Shown here in pieces: positions 35,631 through 44,637 of a stretch of 64,000 nucleotides of DNA (position 1 is its first letter; every line of letters begins with the position of its first letter). Origin of the DNA: Streptomyces sp. H27-C3. GTDB lineage: Bacteria > Actinomycetota > Actinomycetes > Streptomycetales > Streptomycetaceae. A program made the position numbers and the translations under genes. The stretch lies in contig NZ_JASITA010000022.1 of NCBI RefSeq assembly GCF_030063415.1, positions 1 through 64,000 of the forward strand, written 5' to 3'. The notes beneath the pieces are model-generated. The model made no database searches. It was not told where the DNA came from and saw only the letters and a list, made by a program, of their open reading frames with translations.

Positions 35631-36174
35631 GGGTCATCTCCACCAGCTTGACCACGGTGTTCCAGTTGCGGCTGGTGGCGACGACGCCCTTGAAGAGGGC
35701 AGGTCTGGCCAGTGCCTCGCCGAGCTTCGAGCGGCCGAGGCCGTTCGGGGCGTACAGATACAGGGCGCGATCGCCGAGCCTGAACTCCTCGGGCAGATAC
35801 GCCGCCGGTTCGATCCTCGCGAAGCGCTCGGCGGTGAGCGGCTCGGAGCAGTAGGTGACGTGCAGTTGCTTGCCCTCCAGCTCCGCGGCCGGGAAGGGGC
35901 AGGCGTCGGCGACGGCGCTCAGATAGGCGGTGCTGCGGACCAGGACGTCGACGGCGAACCCGAAGCGTGCCTCGATGGCCTGCCCCAGGCTCGCGGCGAG
36001 CGCGTCCTCGGCCGCGTCGGCGTCGCTGGTGAAGACCGCGTTGCCGCTCTGCAGGTACGTGGCGACGTTCCCGTGGCCCAGTTCGGTCATCAGGACCCGT
36101 AGTTCCGCCATCGGGACCTTCCGGTGCCCGCTCACATTGATGCCGCGCAGCAGCGCCGCGTAGGTGGTGGTCAT
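35623..36174 (-). CDS. DUF1697 family protein
   Basis: 183 residues from ATG 36174. Diagnostic TYAALLRGINVSGHRKVPMAELR, NVATYLQSGNAVFTSD and a C-terminal RNWNTVVKLVEM identify DUF1697, a family without an assigned activity. First gene of a two-gene unit with the NTF2-like protein. Confidence 0.92.
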   Translation of the reverse strand: MTTTYAALLRGINVSGHRKVPMAELRVLMTELGHGNVATYLQSGNAVFTSDADAAEDALAASLGQAIEARFGFAVDVLVRSTAYLSAVADACPFPAAELEGKQLHVTYCSEPLTAERFARIEPAAYLPEEFRLGDRALYLYAPNGLGRSKLGEALARPALFKGVVATSRNWNTVVKLVEMTRD

Positions 36175-36208
36175 GAACAGAAAGATAGGCGCACGCACAG
36201 CGAAGAGA

Positions 36209-36249
36209 GGCGGTCGCCGCACCCCGTGGGGGAGGGCACGGCGACCGCC
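36209..36249 (-). terminator. Stem-loop terminator after the subtilase gene
   Basis: An 11-bp inverted repeat (GGCGGTCGCCG 36209-36219, complement 36239-36249) lies 24 bp past the stop of the minus-strand S8 gene and before the DUF1697 gene. Confidence 0.65.
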
Positions 36250-36272
36250 CGTTCAGTGCTGCGAGGCAATCC

Positions 36273-37469
36273 CTACTCGACGACCTTCAGCAGCTTGTTC
36301 GGCGTGCCGGCGCTCGGGTTGCTGATCTTGTCCGGGATCGCGCCCCCGGTCAGCGCGGTGGCGACCTGCTCCGGGGTGGCGTCCTGGTGGCCCGCCAGGT
36401 AGACCGCGGCGGCGCCCACGACGTGGGGGGTAGCCATGGACGTACCGGAGATGGTCTTCGTGCCCTCGTCGCTGTCGTTCCACGAGGAGGTGATGTCCGA
36501 GCCCGGCGCGTAGATGTCCACGATCGAGCCGAAGTTGGAGAAGTCGGACTGCGCGTCGTCCTTGGTGCTCGATGCGACGGTGATGGCCTCCTTCACCCGG
36601 GCCGGGGAGCTCTGGCTCGCGTCGCTGGAGTCGTTGCCCGCGGCGACGCCGTAGGTGACGCCGGAGGCGATGGACTTGCGTACGGCCTCGTCCAGGGCCT
36701 CGTCGGCGCCGCCGCCCAGGCTCATGTTGGCGACGGACGGGCCCTTGTGGTTCGTGGTGACCCAGTCGATGCCCGCGACGACCCCTTCGGTCGTGCCGGA
36801 GCCGTTGTCGTCGAGGACTCTGACGGCCACGATCTTGGCCTTCTTGGCCACGCCGTGGGCGGTGCCGCCGATGGTTCCGGCGACGTGCGTGCCGTGGCCG
36901 TTGCCGTCGTCCGCGGAGTCGTCGTTGTCCACGGCGTCGAAGCCGTGGGTGGCGCGGCCCGCGAGGTCCTTGTGCGTGATGCGGACACCGGTGTCGATGA
37001 CGTACGCCGTGACACCCTCACCCGCGCTGTCCGGGTAGGTGTACTTGCTGTCGCCGGCCGTGTCGGCCTGGTCGATACGGTCGATGCCCCAGGACGGCGG
37101 GTTGTCCTGGGTGGCGTCGATGCTGAACTTCTTGTTCTGCACGACCTTGCTGACGGCCGGGTCGGCGGCCAGGCGCTTGGCCTCGGTCTCCGAAAGCCCG
37201 CTGGCCGAGAAGCCGTTGACGGCTGACTTGTAGTTGCGCTTCAGCTTGCCGCCGTACTCCTTGGCCAGGTCCTGCTTGTCGGCCTTCTGGTCCAGCATCA
37301 CGATGTAGCTGCCGGCCACGGCGCCCTCGGCGCCCACCCCGTAGACGGTCCCCTGTGCGGGGGCTGCTCCGGCGAAGGGGGAGTTGAGCAGGGCGACACC
37401 GGCCGCGGCCGCGACCGCGGTTATCGCCGCGGTGAGCCTGATCCGGTTGGTGCGCTTGTGAATTGCCAT
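36273..37469 (-). CDS. Secreted subtilisin-like serine protease (S8)
   Basis: 398 residues. Signal peptide 1-36 (cleaved after AGAAPA), inhibitor-I9 propeptide about 52-117 (GSYIVMLDQKADKQDLAKEYGG), mature domain with the complete triad: Asp159 (AYVIDTG), His192 (GHGTHVAGT), Ser344 (GTSMATPHV), plus oxyanion Asn279 (AAGND). Proteinase K-like extracellular protease. The long AT-rich upstream region probably carries its promoter. Contrast with the dead S8 gene at 756-1655, which is a different, larger family member. Confidence 0.96.
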   Translation of the reverse strand: MAIHKRTNRIRLTAAITAVAAAAGVALLNSPFAGAAPAQGTVYGVGAEGAVAGSYIVMLDQKADKQDLAKEYGGKLKRNYKSAVNGFSASGLSETEAKRLAADPAVSKVVQNKKFSIDATQDNPPSWGIDRIDQADTAGDSKYTYPDSAGEGVTAYVIDTGVRITHKDLAGRATHGFDAVDNDDSADDGNGHGTHVAGTIGGTAHGVAKKAKIVAVRVLDDNGSGTTEGVVAGIDWVTTNHKGPSVANMSLGGGADEALDEAVRKSIASGVTYGVAAGNDSSDASQSSPARVKEAITVASSTKDDAQSDFSNFGSIVDIYAPGSDITSSWNDSDEGTKTISGTSMATPHVVGAAAVYLAGHQDATPEQVATALTGGAIPDKISNPSAGTPNKLLKVVE

Positions 37470-37847
37470 GAAGAGGGGTCTCCTCGTTCAGATTTGTGGG
37501 GGGATCAGCCACCGGCCCGGAAGATCTCCGGTGGCTGGGTCGAAACACTTGCTGATTGACGCGCTCAGATCAAGACCTGCATACGCCTGTTACTTACTAA
37601 ACAAGCTTTCGTAATAAAAAATGGGGCGGGCCTCCCCAAGTCGGACACACCCCTCGCAACTCCTTTACGTGTAAGGGGCGTTCTTCCATCTCTTCCACCT
37701 CGGTGAGGAGCCCGCCGGCGCGCAGGGAGGAGACGCGCGATCTACGACTCCCCTGCACGTAGGACGAGACGAGCCACCCACCGCCATAGCTTCGAAGCGG
37801 AGGTCGCGGCGCGGTGCCGCCACCACTGACGAGGGGGGCGACGGGGC
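37470..37847. promoter_or_regulatory. AT-rich divergent intergenic region
   Basis: 378 bp between the subtilase and the MMPL gene. Positions about 37550-37625 are markedly AT-rich for this genome (TTACTTACTAAACAAGC, TAATAAAAAATGG), which is where promoters, regulator sites or xenogeneic-silencer (Lsr2-like) binding would be expected. No convincing gene. No single -10/-35 pair can be assigned with confidence. Confidence 0.5.
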
Positions 37848-40127
37848 ATGGGCAAGGCAGAGGGCGCGACGAAAAGGGCCGGCCGGCCACCGGGCGGCGC
37901 ACCACGGGGCATCGCCGCGCGGGCCGGCGGCTGGAGCGCGAAGCACCGGTGGGCGGCGGTCGGCATCTGGGTGCTGTTCGTCGTCCTCGCCACGGTGCTC
38001 GGTTCGGCCGCGGGCCGCGTCGACGTCAAGGACAGCCAGCAACTGTCCGGCGAGGTCGGGCAGGCGATGCGGATCGTCGAGGACGCGGGACTTGAGGAAC
38101 CGGCGGGCGAGACCGTGCTGATCCAGGCCGAGGACGGCTCGGTGAAGGCACAGAGCCCCGAATTCCGCCGGGCCGTCGACGCGGTGACGTCGGCCGTGGA
38201 AGCGACCGGTGAGGTAACCGCGGTGACTTCGCCGTACGACACCGGGAGCATCTCCAAGGACGGGCACAGCGCCCTGGTGCAGTTCAACATCCGCGGCGAC
38301 CCCGAGACCGCAGGCGAGCGGGTCGACACGGTACTGAAGGCCGTCGAAGGGGTGCAGAAGGAGCACCGCGGGCTGGTGATCGAGGAGATCGGCGGCGCCA
38401 GCATGAACAAAACCTTCGACGAGGCCTTCGGCGACGACTTCAAGCAGGCCGAGCTCTCCGCCGTACCAGTCGCTCTGGGCATCCTGCTGATCGCTTTCGG
38501 CGCGCTCGTCGCGGCGCTGCTCCCGGTCGCCCTGGCCATCACCGCGATCGTCGCGACGATGGGCCTGATGGGCGTCGTGAGCCATGTGCAGCCGATGACC
38601 GACACGGCCAACTCCGTGATGTTGCTGGTCGGTCTGGCGGTCGGCGTCGACTACTGCCTGTTCTATCTGCGGCGCGAGCGCGAGGAGCGGGAGGCCGGGC
38701 ACGACGCGCAGACCGCGCTGCGCATCGCGGCGGCGACCAGTGGCCGCGCCATCATCGTCTCCGGCGTGACCGTGTGCGTCGCGATGGCCGGAATGCTCTT
38801 CACCGGGCTCGCCGAGTTCCAGGCGATGGGGCTGGCCTCACTGATGGTCGTCGCGGTGGCGATGGTCGGTTCGGTGACCGTGCTGCCCGCGCTGCTCTCC
38901 CTGCTTGGCGGGCGCGTCGAGAAGGGCCGGGTGCCGCTGATCGGTCGCCTCAAGCGGGGTGACGGCAGCGGCGAGAGCCGGTTCTGGCGCGCGGTGCTGC
39001 GCCGGGTGCTGCGCAGCCCCAGGGCCGCGCTCGCCCTGTCGGTGGCGGCACTCGCCGCGATCGCCCTGCCCGCGGTGGGCATGCACACCCAGAACTTCAC
39101 GCTGGACCAGGAGTTCGGCGACTCGCTGCCGATCGTCCGTACCTACGAGAGGGTCAACGCGGCCTTCCCCGGTGGTGCCGACCCGGCGCAGGTCGTCGTC
39201 CGCGCCGACGACATCGGGGCGGAGCCGGTACGCCGCGCGATCTCGGACTTCCGGGCGCAGGCGGTGTCCTCGGGCGCGTCCCAGGGCCCGGTGGAGGTGG
39301 TCACGCACGCGAAGGAGAACATCGCCCTGATCGATGTACCGCTGGTCGGCGGCTCCGACCAGAAAAAGGCCGAAAAGAGCCTGGACCTGCTCCGCGACCA
39401 GGTACGCCCGGACACCCTGGGCCGGGCCGACGGTGTCGATGCACCGATCAGCGGTCAGGTCGCGGGGTCCAAGGACTTCAACGACCAGATCGTCGGCGCG
39501 GTGGTGCCGGTCTTCGCCTTCGTCGTGGTCTTCGCCTTCCTGCTGATGCTGCTGTGCTTCAGGTCGCTGACGATCGCGATCACGTCGATCGTCCTCAATC
39601 TCCTTTCGGTGGGCGCGGCGTACGGCATTCTGACCATCGTCTTCCAGCACGGCTGGGGGGCTTCGCTGGTCGGCGCCGAGGGGGTCGGCGCGATCATTTC
39701 CTGGCTTCCGCTGTTCCTCTTCGTGATCCTCTTCGGGCTCTCGATGGACTACCACGTCTTCGTGGTCTCGCGGATCCGCGAGGCGAGGCTCCAGGGCAGG
39801 ACCACGCGGGACGCGATCTCCCACGGCGTGGTGACCACGGCGGGCGTGGTGACGAGTGCGGCGATCATCATGGTGGCGGTGTTCGCCATCTTCGGCACCC
39901 TGTCGATGCAGTCGATGAAGCAGATGGGGGTCGGTCTCGCGACGGCCGTGCTCATCGACGCGACGATCATCAGGGGCGTGCTGCTGCCGGCCGTCATGGC
40001 ACTGCTCGACGACCGCAACTGGTATCTGCCCAAGTGGCTGCGGTGGCTGCCGGACCTGACCCACGACGAGTCGGTGGTGGCGCCGCCGCCCGCTCCTTCG
40101 GTGGAGTCCGAGCGGGTGCGGATCTGA
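37848..40127 (+). CDS. MMPL-family RND-type membrane transporter
   Basis: 759 residues, about twelve membrane helices in two symmetrical halves, each with a large extracellular domain (about 60-205 and 420-540). Signature segments: VGLAVGVDYCLFYLRREREER with its Asp-Tyr proton relay in helix 4, and ILFGLSMDYHVFVVSRIREAR in the second half. Exports lipids, glycolipids or drugs. Cargo unknown. Stand-alone, divergent from the protease. Confidence 0.94.
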   Translation: MGKAEGATKRAGRPPGGAPRGIAARAGGWSAKHRWAAVGIWVLFVVLATVLGSAAGRVDVKDSQQLSGEVGQAMRIVEDAGLEEPAGETVLIQAEDGSVKAQSPEFRRAVDAVTSAVEATGEVTAVTSPYDTGSISKDGHSALVQFNIRGDPETAGERVDTVLKAVEGVQKEHRGLVIEEIGGASMNKTFDEAFGDDFKQAELSAVPVALGILLIAFGALVAALLPVALAITAIVATMGLMGVVSHVQPMTDTANSVMLLVGLAVGVDYCLFYLRREREEREAGHDAQTALRIAAATSGRAIIVSGVTVCVAMAGMLFTGLAEFQAMGLASLMVVAVAMVGSVTVLPALLSLLGGRVEKGRVPLIGRLKRGDGSGESRFWRAVLRRVLRSPRAALALSVAALAAIALPAVGMHTQNFTLDQEFGDSLPIVRTYERVNAAFPGGADPAQVVVRADDIGAEPVRRAISDFRAQAVSSGASQGPVEVVTHAKENIALIDVPLVGGSDQKKAEKSLDLLRDQVRPDTLGRADGVDAPISGQVAGSKDFNDQIVGAVVPVFAFVVVFAFLLMLLCFRSLTIAITSIVLNLLSVGAAYGILTIVFQHGWGASLVGAEGVGAIISWLPLFLFVILFGLSMDYHVFVVSRIREARLQGRTTRDAISHGVVTTAGVVTSAAIIMVAVFAIFGTLSMQSMKQMGVGLATAVLIDATIIRGVLLPAVMALLDDRNWYLPKWLRWLPDLTHDESVVAPPPAPSVESERVRI

Positions 40128-40169
40128 GCGGGTGCGGGTCCGACGGTCGCCTGATTCTCCGTACGCGCG

Positions 40170-41378
40170 TCACCGGGCGGGCAGTTCGGCCTCGATGAGG
40201 TCGGCTGCCCGCCCGGTGCCGCCCTCGGATCCCATGCCGAGGCGGATCTCCTCGGCCCTGCGGGCCACTTCGGGGTCGGCCAGAAGGCCGAGGACCGCCG
40301 TCCGGAGCGCCTCGGCGGTGGCCTCCTCGGTGTCGATCCGGCGGGCGACACCCAGCGACACGAGCATGTCGGCGTTGCCGAACTGGTCCACGGCCTGCGG
40401 TACCGCGACCATCGGGGTGCCAGTTGCAAGCCCTTCGCGGCTGCCGCCGGCGCCCGCATGGGTGATGAAGGCGTCGGCCTGCTCAAGGATGGCCAACTGC
40501 GCTACCCAGCTGTGGATTTCGATGTTCCCGGGGATGTCGCCGAGGGCGGCGGCGTCGACGTGCTTGCCGATCTGGAGTACGACGTGCCAGCCGGGCAGCG
40601 AGCCGAAGGCCTCGATGCAGGCGCGGTAGAAGGCGGGCTGCTTGGTGAATGTCGAGCCGAGCGAGACCAGCAGTACCTTTTCGGCCCCGACGGGGCGCCG
40701 CCACTCCCCCTGCCCGGCACGCTTGCCCTGGCAGGCGCCGACGAAGGTGTAGACGGACCTGTCGACCCGGTCGGCGTTGGGCTGCAGCACCTCGGGGATC
40801 AGCACGATGCTGCGCCGAGGCCGGCCCGCGAACCGGTCGGGGTCGGTGTCGGGCAGGCCGCCCGCTTCGAGCCAGCTCCGGAAGCGCTCGAAGTACGCCT
40901 TGCCGCGCTCGGACTGCCTGAGCTCGCGGAATATCGGTTCGGCGAGCTCCTCCTCGTACCCCTGCCAGGCCACCAGGTTCGGGGAGAGCGAGACGGCGGG
41001 CACGCCCCAGCGGTGGGCGAGGACCTGCGCCGGGTATGAGGTGATGTCGTGGATCACGAGGTCGGGTTCGTCACCCCGGTACGCCTCGATCAGCTGCGGC
41101 AGCGTCTGGACGGCGTCGGCCAGGAACGGCTCGATGTTGTCGATCAGCTCGGTGCCCCACGCCTCGGGTTCGCCTTCGGTGGGGAGCACCGAGGTGTAGG
41201 CGACGGGCTCGGCGCCGGTCTCGGCGACCTTGTCGGCGAAGGACGCGGGGATCGCGTAGGTGACGCGGTGACCACGGGCGACGAGCTCGCGGATCACCTC
41301 GATGCTCGGGTTGACGTGCCCGGGGGCGGCGATCGAGAACATGGCGATATGGCTGCGCGCACGCTTCGGTGAAGTCAT
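40170..41378 (-). CDS. Macrolide-type UDP-glycosyltransferase
   Basis: 402 residues of the GT1/MGT group. N-terminus HIAMFSIAAPGHVNPSIEVIRELVARGHRVTYAI; catalytic His is in APGHVNPS; nucleotide-sugar motif SWVAQLAILEQADAFITHAGAGGSREGLATGTPMVAVPQAVDQFGNA. Closest in style to Mgt/OleD/OleI, which inactivate macrolides by glucosylating a sugar hydroxyl. The gene is directly preceded by a perfect palindrome in an AT-rich promoter, so antibiotic-responsive control is likely. Confidence 0.93.
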   Translation of the reverse strand: MTSPKRARSHIAMFSIAAPGHVNPSIEVIRELVARGHRVTYAIPASFADKVAETGAEPVAYTSVLPTEGEPEAWGTELIDNIEPFLADAVQTLPQLIEAYRGDEPDLVIHDITSYPAQVLAHRWGVPAVSLSPNLVAWQGYEEELAEPIFRELRQSERGKAYFERFRSWLEAGGLPDTDPDRFAGRPRRSIVLIPEVLQPNADRVDRSVYTFVGACQGKRAGQGEWRRPVGAEKVLLVSLGSTFTKQPAFYRACIEAFGSLPGWHVVLQIGKHVDAAALGDIPGNIEIHSWVAQLAILEQADAFITHAGAGGSREGLATGTPMVAVPQAVDQFGNADMLVSLGVARRIDTEEATAEALRTAVLGLLADPEVARRAEEIRLGMGSEGGTGRAADLIEAELPAR

Positions 41379-41396
41379 GCCTCACACCGTAACGAG

Positions 41397-41410
41397 ACGA
41401 GACGTCTCGT
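41397..41410 (-). promoter_or_regulatory. Palindromic operator before the glycosyltransferase gene
   Basis: ACGAGACGTCTCGT is a perfect 14-bp palindrome 18 bp upstream of the start codon, with a further half site (CGAGAC) overlapping it and an AT-rich TAATATG on the far side. Symmetry and position fit a TetR-like repressor covering the promoter. No TetR-type gene is adjacent. Confidence 0.6.
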
Positions 41411-41434
41411 GTAATATGTTGAGGGTCCTACCGC

Positions 41435-42727
41435 TCAGCGCTGATAGCGGGCCAGTACCAGATCCCCGTCCTTGACCAGGCGGTTCTCCAGCTCGTCACG
41501 GTCGATCGCACCGCTGTAATACTCCTGATAGGCGGGGGTGGCGACCTTGTCCTTCCACTCCGGATATCCACGCACCGACTGGGCGGGCGCCGAACGCAGA
41601 TGCTCGGCGAGGGCGGTGCCGGTGGCCCAGTCGTCCTTCTCGGTACGCAGCGACGGGTCCTTCAGCGCCCGGCCACCGGTCGGCAGCATCCAGTCGCCCT
41701 TGGCCAGCCGCACCATGTTCGCCGGCTGGAGCAGGAAGTCGATGAACTCCACCGCCTCCTTCTTGTACGGGCTGTCCTCGGCCACCGAGAGGGTCTGCGG
41801 GCTCACCCCCTGGGTCAGGCCCTCGCTGCCCGCCGGGGCGGGCAGCACCTTCCAGTCGAAACCATCGGGGGCCTGCTGGACGATCTGCTGGCGGAACGAG
41901 AAGCCGAGGGGCACCATCGCGTACTTGCCGCCGAAGAAACCGGGCAGCGTGTCGGAACCGCCCATGCCGAGCGTCGAACTGGACGCGCTGCCATCGGTGT
42001 TGACCTGGTCGTGGACGGTCTGCGGCACCACCGCGTCGCCGTCGGTGAAGCGCACCTTCACCTTGCCGTCGTCGCCGCGGTGGAAAAGCTCGCCGCCGGC
42101 CGAGAGCCCGAGGTTGAGGGTGGCGGAGACCGGCTCCTTCAGCGGCCAGGCCACGCCGAACCTGCCCTTTCCGGTCAGCTTCTTGGCGACCTGCCGGAAC
42201 TCCTGCCAGCTCCATGGCTTCTCTGCGGTGGGGATACGGACCCCGGAGGCCTTGAGGAGCTTCTCGTTGGCGATCAGGACACGCGGCTCCTGAAGGAACG
42301 GAACGCCGTAGATCCCCTTGTCGAACGTCGTTGTCCGCCAACTGCGCTGCGGAATGTCGCCCTTGAGGCCGGCGGGCAGCAGCTTCCGCAGATCGGCGAG
42401 ATAGCCGCCGTACGCGAAGTCGGCGAGGTCGTCGGACGCGTCGTGGATGATGTCGGGGGCCTCACGTCCCTCGAACGACGTCAGCAGCTGGTCGTGGACG
42501 CTGTCCCAGCTGCCCTGGACGTACTCGACCCGGACATCGGGATGTGCGGCGTTCCACTCGTCGACGAGCTCCTTGTTGGCGTCGACGGACTCCTTCTGCC
42601 AGGCCAGGGACTGGAAGCGCAGGGTGATCCGCCCGTCGGCCTCCTTGTCGCCGTCCGAGCAACCGGTGAGGAGCAGCGCGCAGACGGCGGCCACGGCGGC
42701 GAATCGGGTGGGGATCGCGGTGCGCAT
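41435..42727 (-). CDS. Sugar ABC transporter substrate-binding lipoprotein
   Basis: 430 residues from ATG 42727. Lipobox LLTGC (Cys21). Family 1 extracellular solute-binding protein: ITLRFQSLAWQKESVDANKELVDEWNAAHPDVRVEYV, APDIIHDASDDLADFAYGGYLADL, FFGGKYAMVPLGFSF. Binds a mono- or oligosaccharide for the two permeases encoded just upstream. Unusually it is the last gene of the operon. No ATPase is present; Streptomyces often use the shared MsiK ATPase. Confidence 0.93.
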   Translation of the reverse strand: MRTAIPTRFAAVAAVCALLLTGCSDGDKEADGRITLRFQSLAWQKESVDANKELVDEWNAAHPDVRVEYVQGSWDSVHDQLLTSFEGREAPDIIHDASDDLADFAYGGYLADLRKLLPAGLKGDIPQRSWRTTTFDKGIYGVPFLQEPRVLIANEKLLKASGVRIPTAEKPWSWQEFRQVAKKLTGKGRFGVAWPLKEPVSATLNLGLSAGGELFHRGDDGKVKVRFTDGDAVVPQTVHDQVNTDGSASSSTLGMGGSDTLPGFFGGKYAMVPLGFSFRQQIVQQAPDGFDWKVLPAPAGSEGLTQGVSPQTLSVAEDSPYKKEAVEFIDFLLQPANMVRLAKGDWMLPTGGRALKDPSLRTEKDDWATGTALAEHLRSAPAQSVRGYPEWKDKVATPAYQEYYSGAIDRDELENRLVKDGDLVLARYQR

Positions 42728-43566
42728 CAGGCCTTCACCGCCCCGGCCATCATGCCGCCCGTGATCCGCTTCTGGATGATCGCGAAGACGACCAGGGAGG
42801 GAAGGGTGGCGAGGAAAGCGGCGGCGGCGAGCGGGCCGAGGTCGGCCACGCCCTCCGCGCCGAGGAAGTGGGTGAGCACGACCGGCAACGTCTGCTTCTC
42901 CGGAGTCTTGAGCAGGACGAGCGCGAAGAAGAACTCGTTCCATGCGGTGATGAACGCGAACAGCGCGGTGGCGACGATGCCGGGGGCCAGCAGCGGCGCG
43001 GTGACCGACACGAGCGTACGCAGCCGGCCCGCCCCGTCGACGGACGCGGCCTCCTCCAGCTCGCGCGGTACGGCCCGGACGTACCCGACCAGCATCCAGA
43101 GCGCGAAGGGCAGGGACCAGACGACGTACACCATCACCAACCCCACCAGAGAGTTGATCAGGTGGAGGTTCTTGAGGATCAGGAAAAGCGGGATGATCAC
43201 CAGGACGAACGGGAACGCCTGGCTGATCACGACCCAGCCGGTGGCGGCGGCCGAGAGTTTATTGCGGTGGCGGGCCATCACATAGGCCATCGGGGTCGCG
43301 ATGACGACCGCGATCAGGGCGGCGCAGAGCGCGGCGATCAGGCTGTTGGCGGCGGCCTGGAGCAGCGGCTGCTCCTCGAAGGCCTGCCGGAAGTTGTCGA
43401 GGGTCGGATTCTTCGGGATCCAGGTGGGGTGCAGGGAGCCGAGCTCCCGGGGCGGCTTGAAGGCCGTCGAGATGAGCCAGAGGAAAGGGAAGGCGAGGAA
43501 GACGAGGTATCCGAGGAGCGCGAAGTACTGGCCGGCGCGCGCGGGCCTGCTGGTGCGGAGCGTCAC
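42727..43566 (-). CDS. Carbohydrate ABC transporter permease (MalG-like)
   Basis: 279 residues, six membrane helices, MalG-type. The EAA loop is VPRELEEAASVDGAGRLRTLVSVTAPLLAPGIVATALFAFITAWNEF. Stop codon and the lipoprotein start overlap (TGATG); its own start overlaps the upstream permease stop (ATGA). Confidence 0.94.
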   Translation of the reverse strand: MTLRTSRPARAGQYFALLGYLVFLAFPFLWLISTAFKPPRELGSLHPTWIPKNPTLDNFRQAFEEQPLLQAAANSLIAALCAALIAVVIATPMAYVMARHRNKLSAAATGWVVISQAFPFVLVIIPLFLILKNLHLINSLVGLVMVYVVWSLPFALWMLVGYVRAVPRELEEAASVDGAGRLRTLVSVTAPLLAPGIVATALFAFITAWNEFFFALVLLKTPEKQTLPVVLTHFLGAEGVADLGPLAAAAFLATLPSLVVFAIIQKRITGGMMAGAVKA

Positions 43567-44480
43567 TGGTCTTCGTCCCCCTTCAGGCGGCCGACGAGGT
43601 AGAGGGCGAGCAGCACCGAGATCACCGCGACCATGACGCAGCCCATGGCGGCGGCATACCCGAACTGGCCGTAGCGGAAAGCCTCTTCGTACGCGAAGAG
43701 CATCGGGAGCCGGGTGCGGCCCCCGGGGCCTCCGTTGGTCAGGACGTAGACCAGGGCGAAGGAATTGAAGTTCCAGATGAAGTTGAGCGCGGTGGTGGCC
43801 AGGGCCACGGGCTTGATGGCCGGCCAGGTGACGGTGCGAAAGCGCCGCCAGGCGCCCGCGCCGTCGAGGGCGGCGGCCTCGTGCAGCTCGTGCGGGGTGT
43901 TCTGGAGGCCGGCGAGCAGGGCGACCGTGGTCTGCGGCATTCCGGCCCAGATGCCGACGATGATCACGGCGGGCAGCGCGGTGGCCAGGCCAGTGAGCCA
44001 GTCGCGCCCGTCACCGAGGCCCAGATCGCGGATGGTCTCGTTGAGGATTCCGGCGTCCGGGTTGTAGACGAGACGCCACATGATGCCGACGACCACCTCG
44101 GGCATCGCCCAGGGGATGATCGCCAGCGATCTGGCCAGCCAGCGGAAGCGCAGATTCTGGCTGAGCAGCAGGGCGAGACCGAGCGCGAGCAGGAACTGCG
44201 GGACGCTCACCCCGACCGCCCACAGCAGGCCGATGCGGAAGGAGTCCCAGAAGAGCGTGTCGTGCAGCAGGTCCTGGAAGTTCAGCGCGCCGACCCACTG
44301 GGTGGGTGCGGTGCGGCCCGACTGGGAGTCGGTGAAGGCCAGCGCGATGCCGTAGAGCAGCGGGCCGACGCTGAGGATGAGGATCGGGATCAGCGCGGGC
44401 AGTACCAGGAACCAGGCACCATGATCCGCCGTGCTGCCCGGCCGTTTCCTGGACCGCGCCTTTGCGGTCTCCCATGTCAC
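43563..44480 (-). CDS. Carbohydrate ABC transporter permease (MalF-like)
   Basis: 305 residues, six membrane helices, MalF-type. EAA loop TPHELHEAAALDGAGAWRRFRTVTWPAIKPVALATTALNFIWNFNSF. First gene of the three-gene importer operon. The 157-bp gap to the divergent phosphotransferase gene holds an imperfect inverted repeat (GTTGGTTCGTCAAGCCAAC, about 44552-44570) that could be a LacI- or ROK-type operator. Confidence 0.93.
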   Translation of the reverse strand: MTWETAKARSRKRPGSTADHGAWFLVLPALIPILILSVGPLLYGIALAFTDSQSGRTAPTQWVGALNFQDLLHDTLFWDSFRIGLLWAVGVSVPQFLLALGLALLLSQNLRFRWLARSLAIIPWAMPEVVVGIMWRLVYNPDAGILNETIRDLGLGDGRDWLTGLATALPAVIIVGIWAGMPQTTVALLAGLQNTPHELHEAAALDGAGAWRRFRTVTWPAIKPVALATTALNFIWNFNSFALVYVLTNGGPGGRTRLPMLFAYEEAFRYGQFGYAAAMGCVMVAVISVLLALYLVGRLKGDEDQ

Positions 44481-44637
44481 TGATTCGACTCCTTCGGGCG
44501 GCTCATCCTGGTCTGGCCGCCCTGGCGGCCCTCGTCATCGTGCTGACGGGCCGTTGGTTCGTCAAGCCAACCTGCGAGGATGCGAGACTTCGATCCCGGG
44601 ATCCTGGATCACCGGGAGATATAGCTAGGAGATGTTG

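Noticed and set aside
37597..38702. Minus-strand frames opposite the start of the MMPL gene
   Set aside because: Antisense of the transporter N-terminus; no start signal, no homology.
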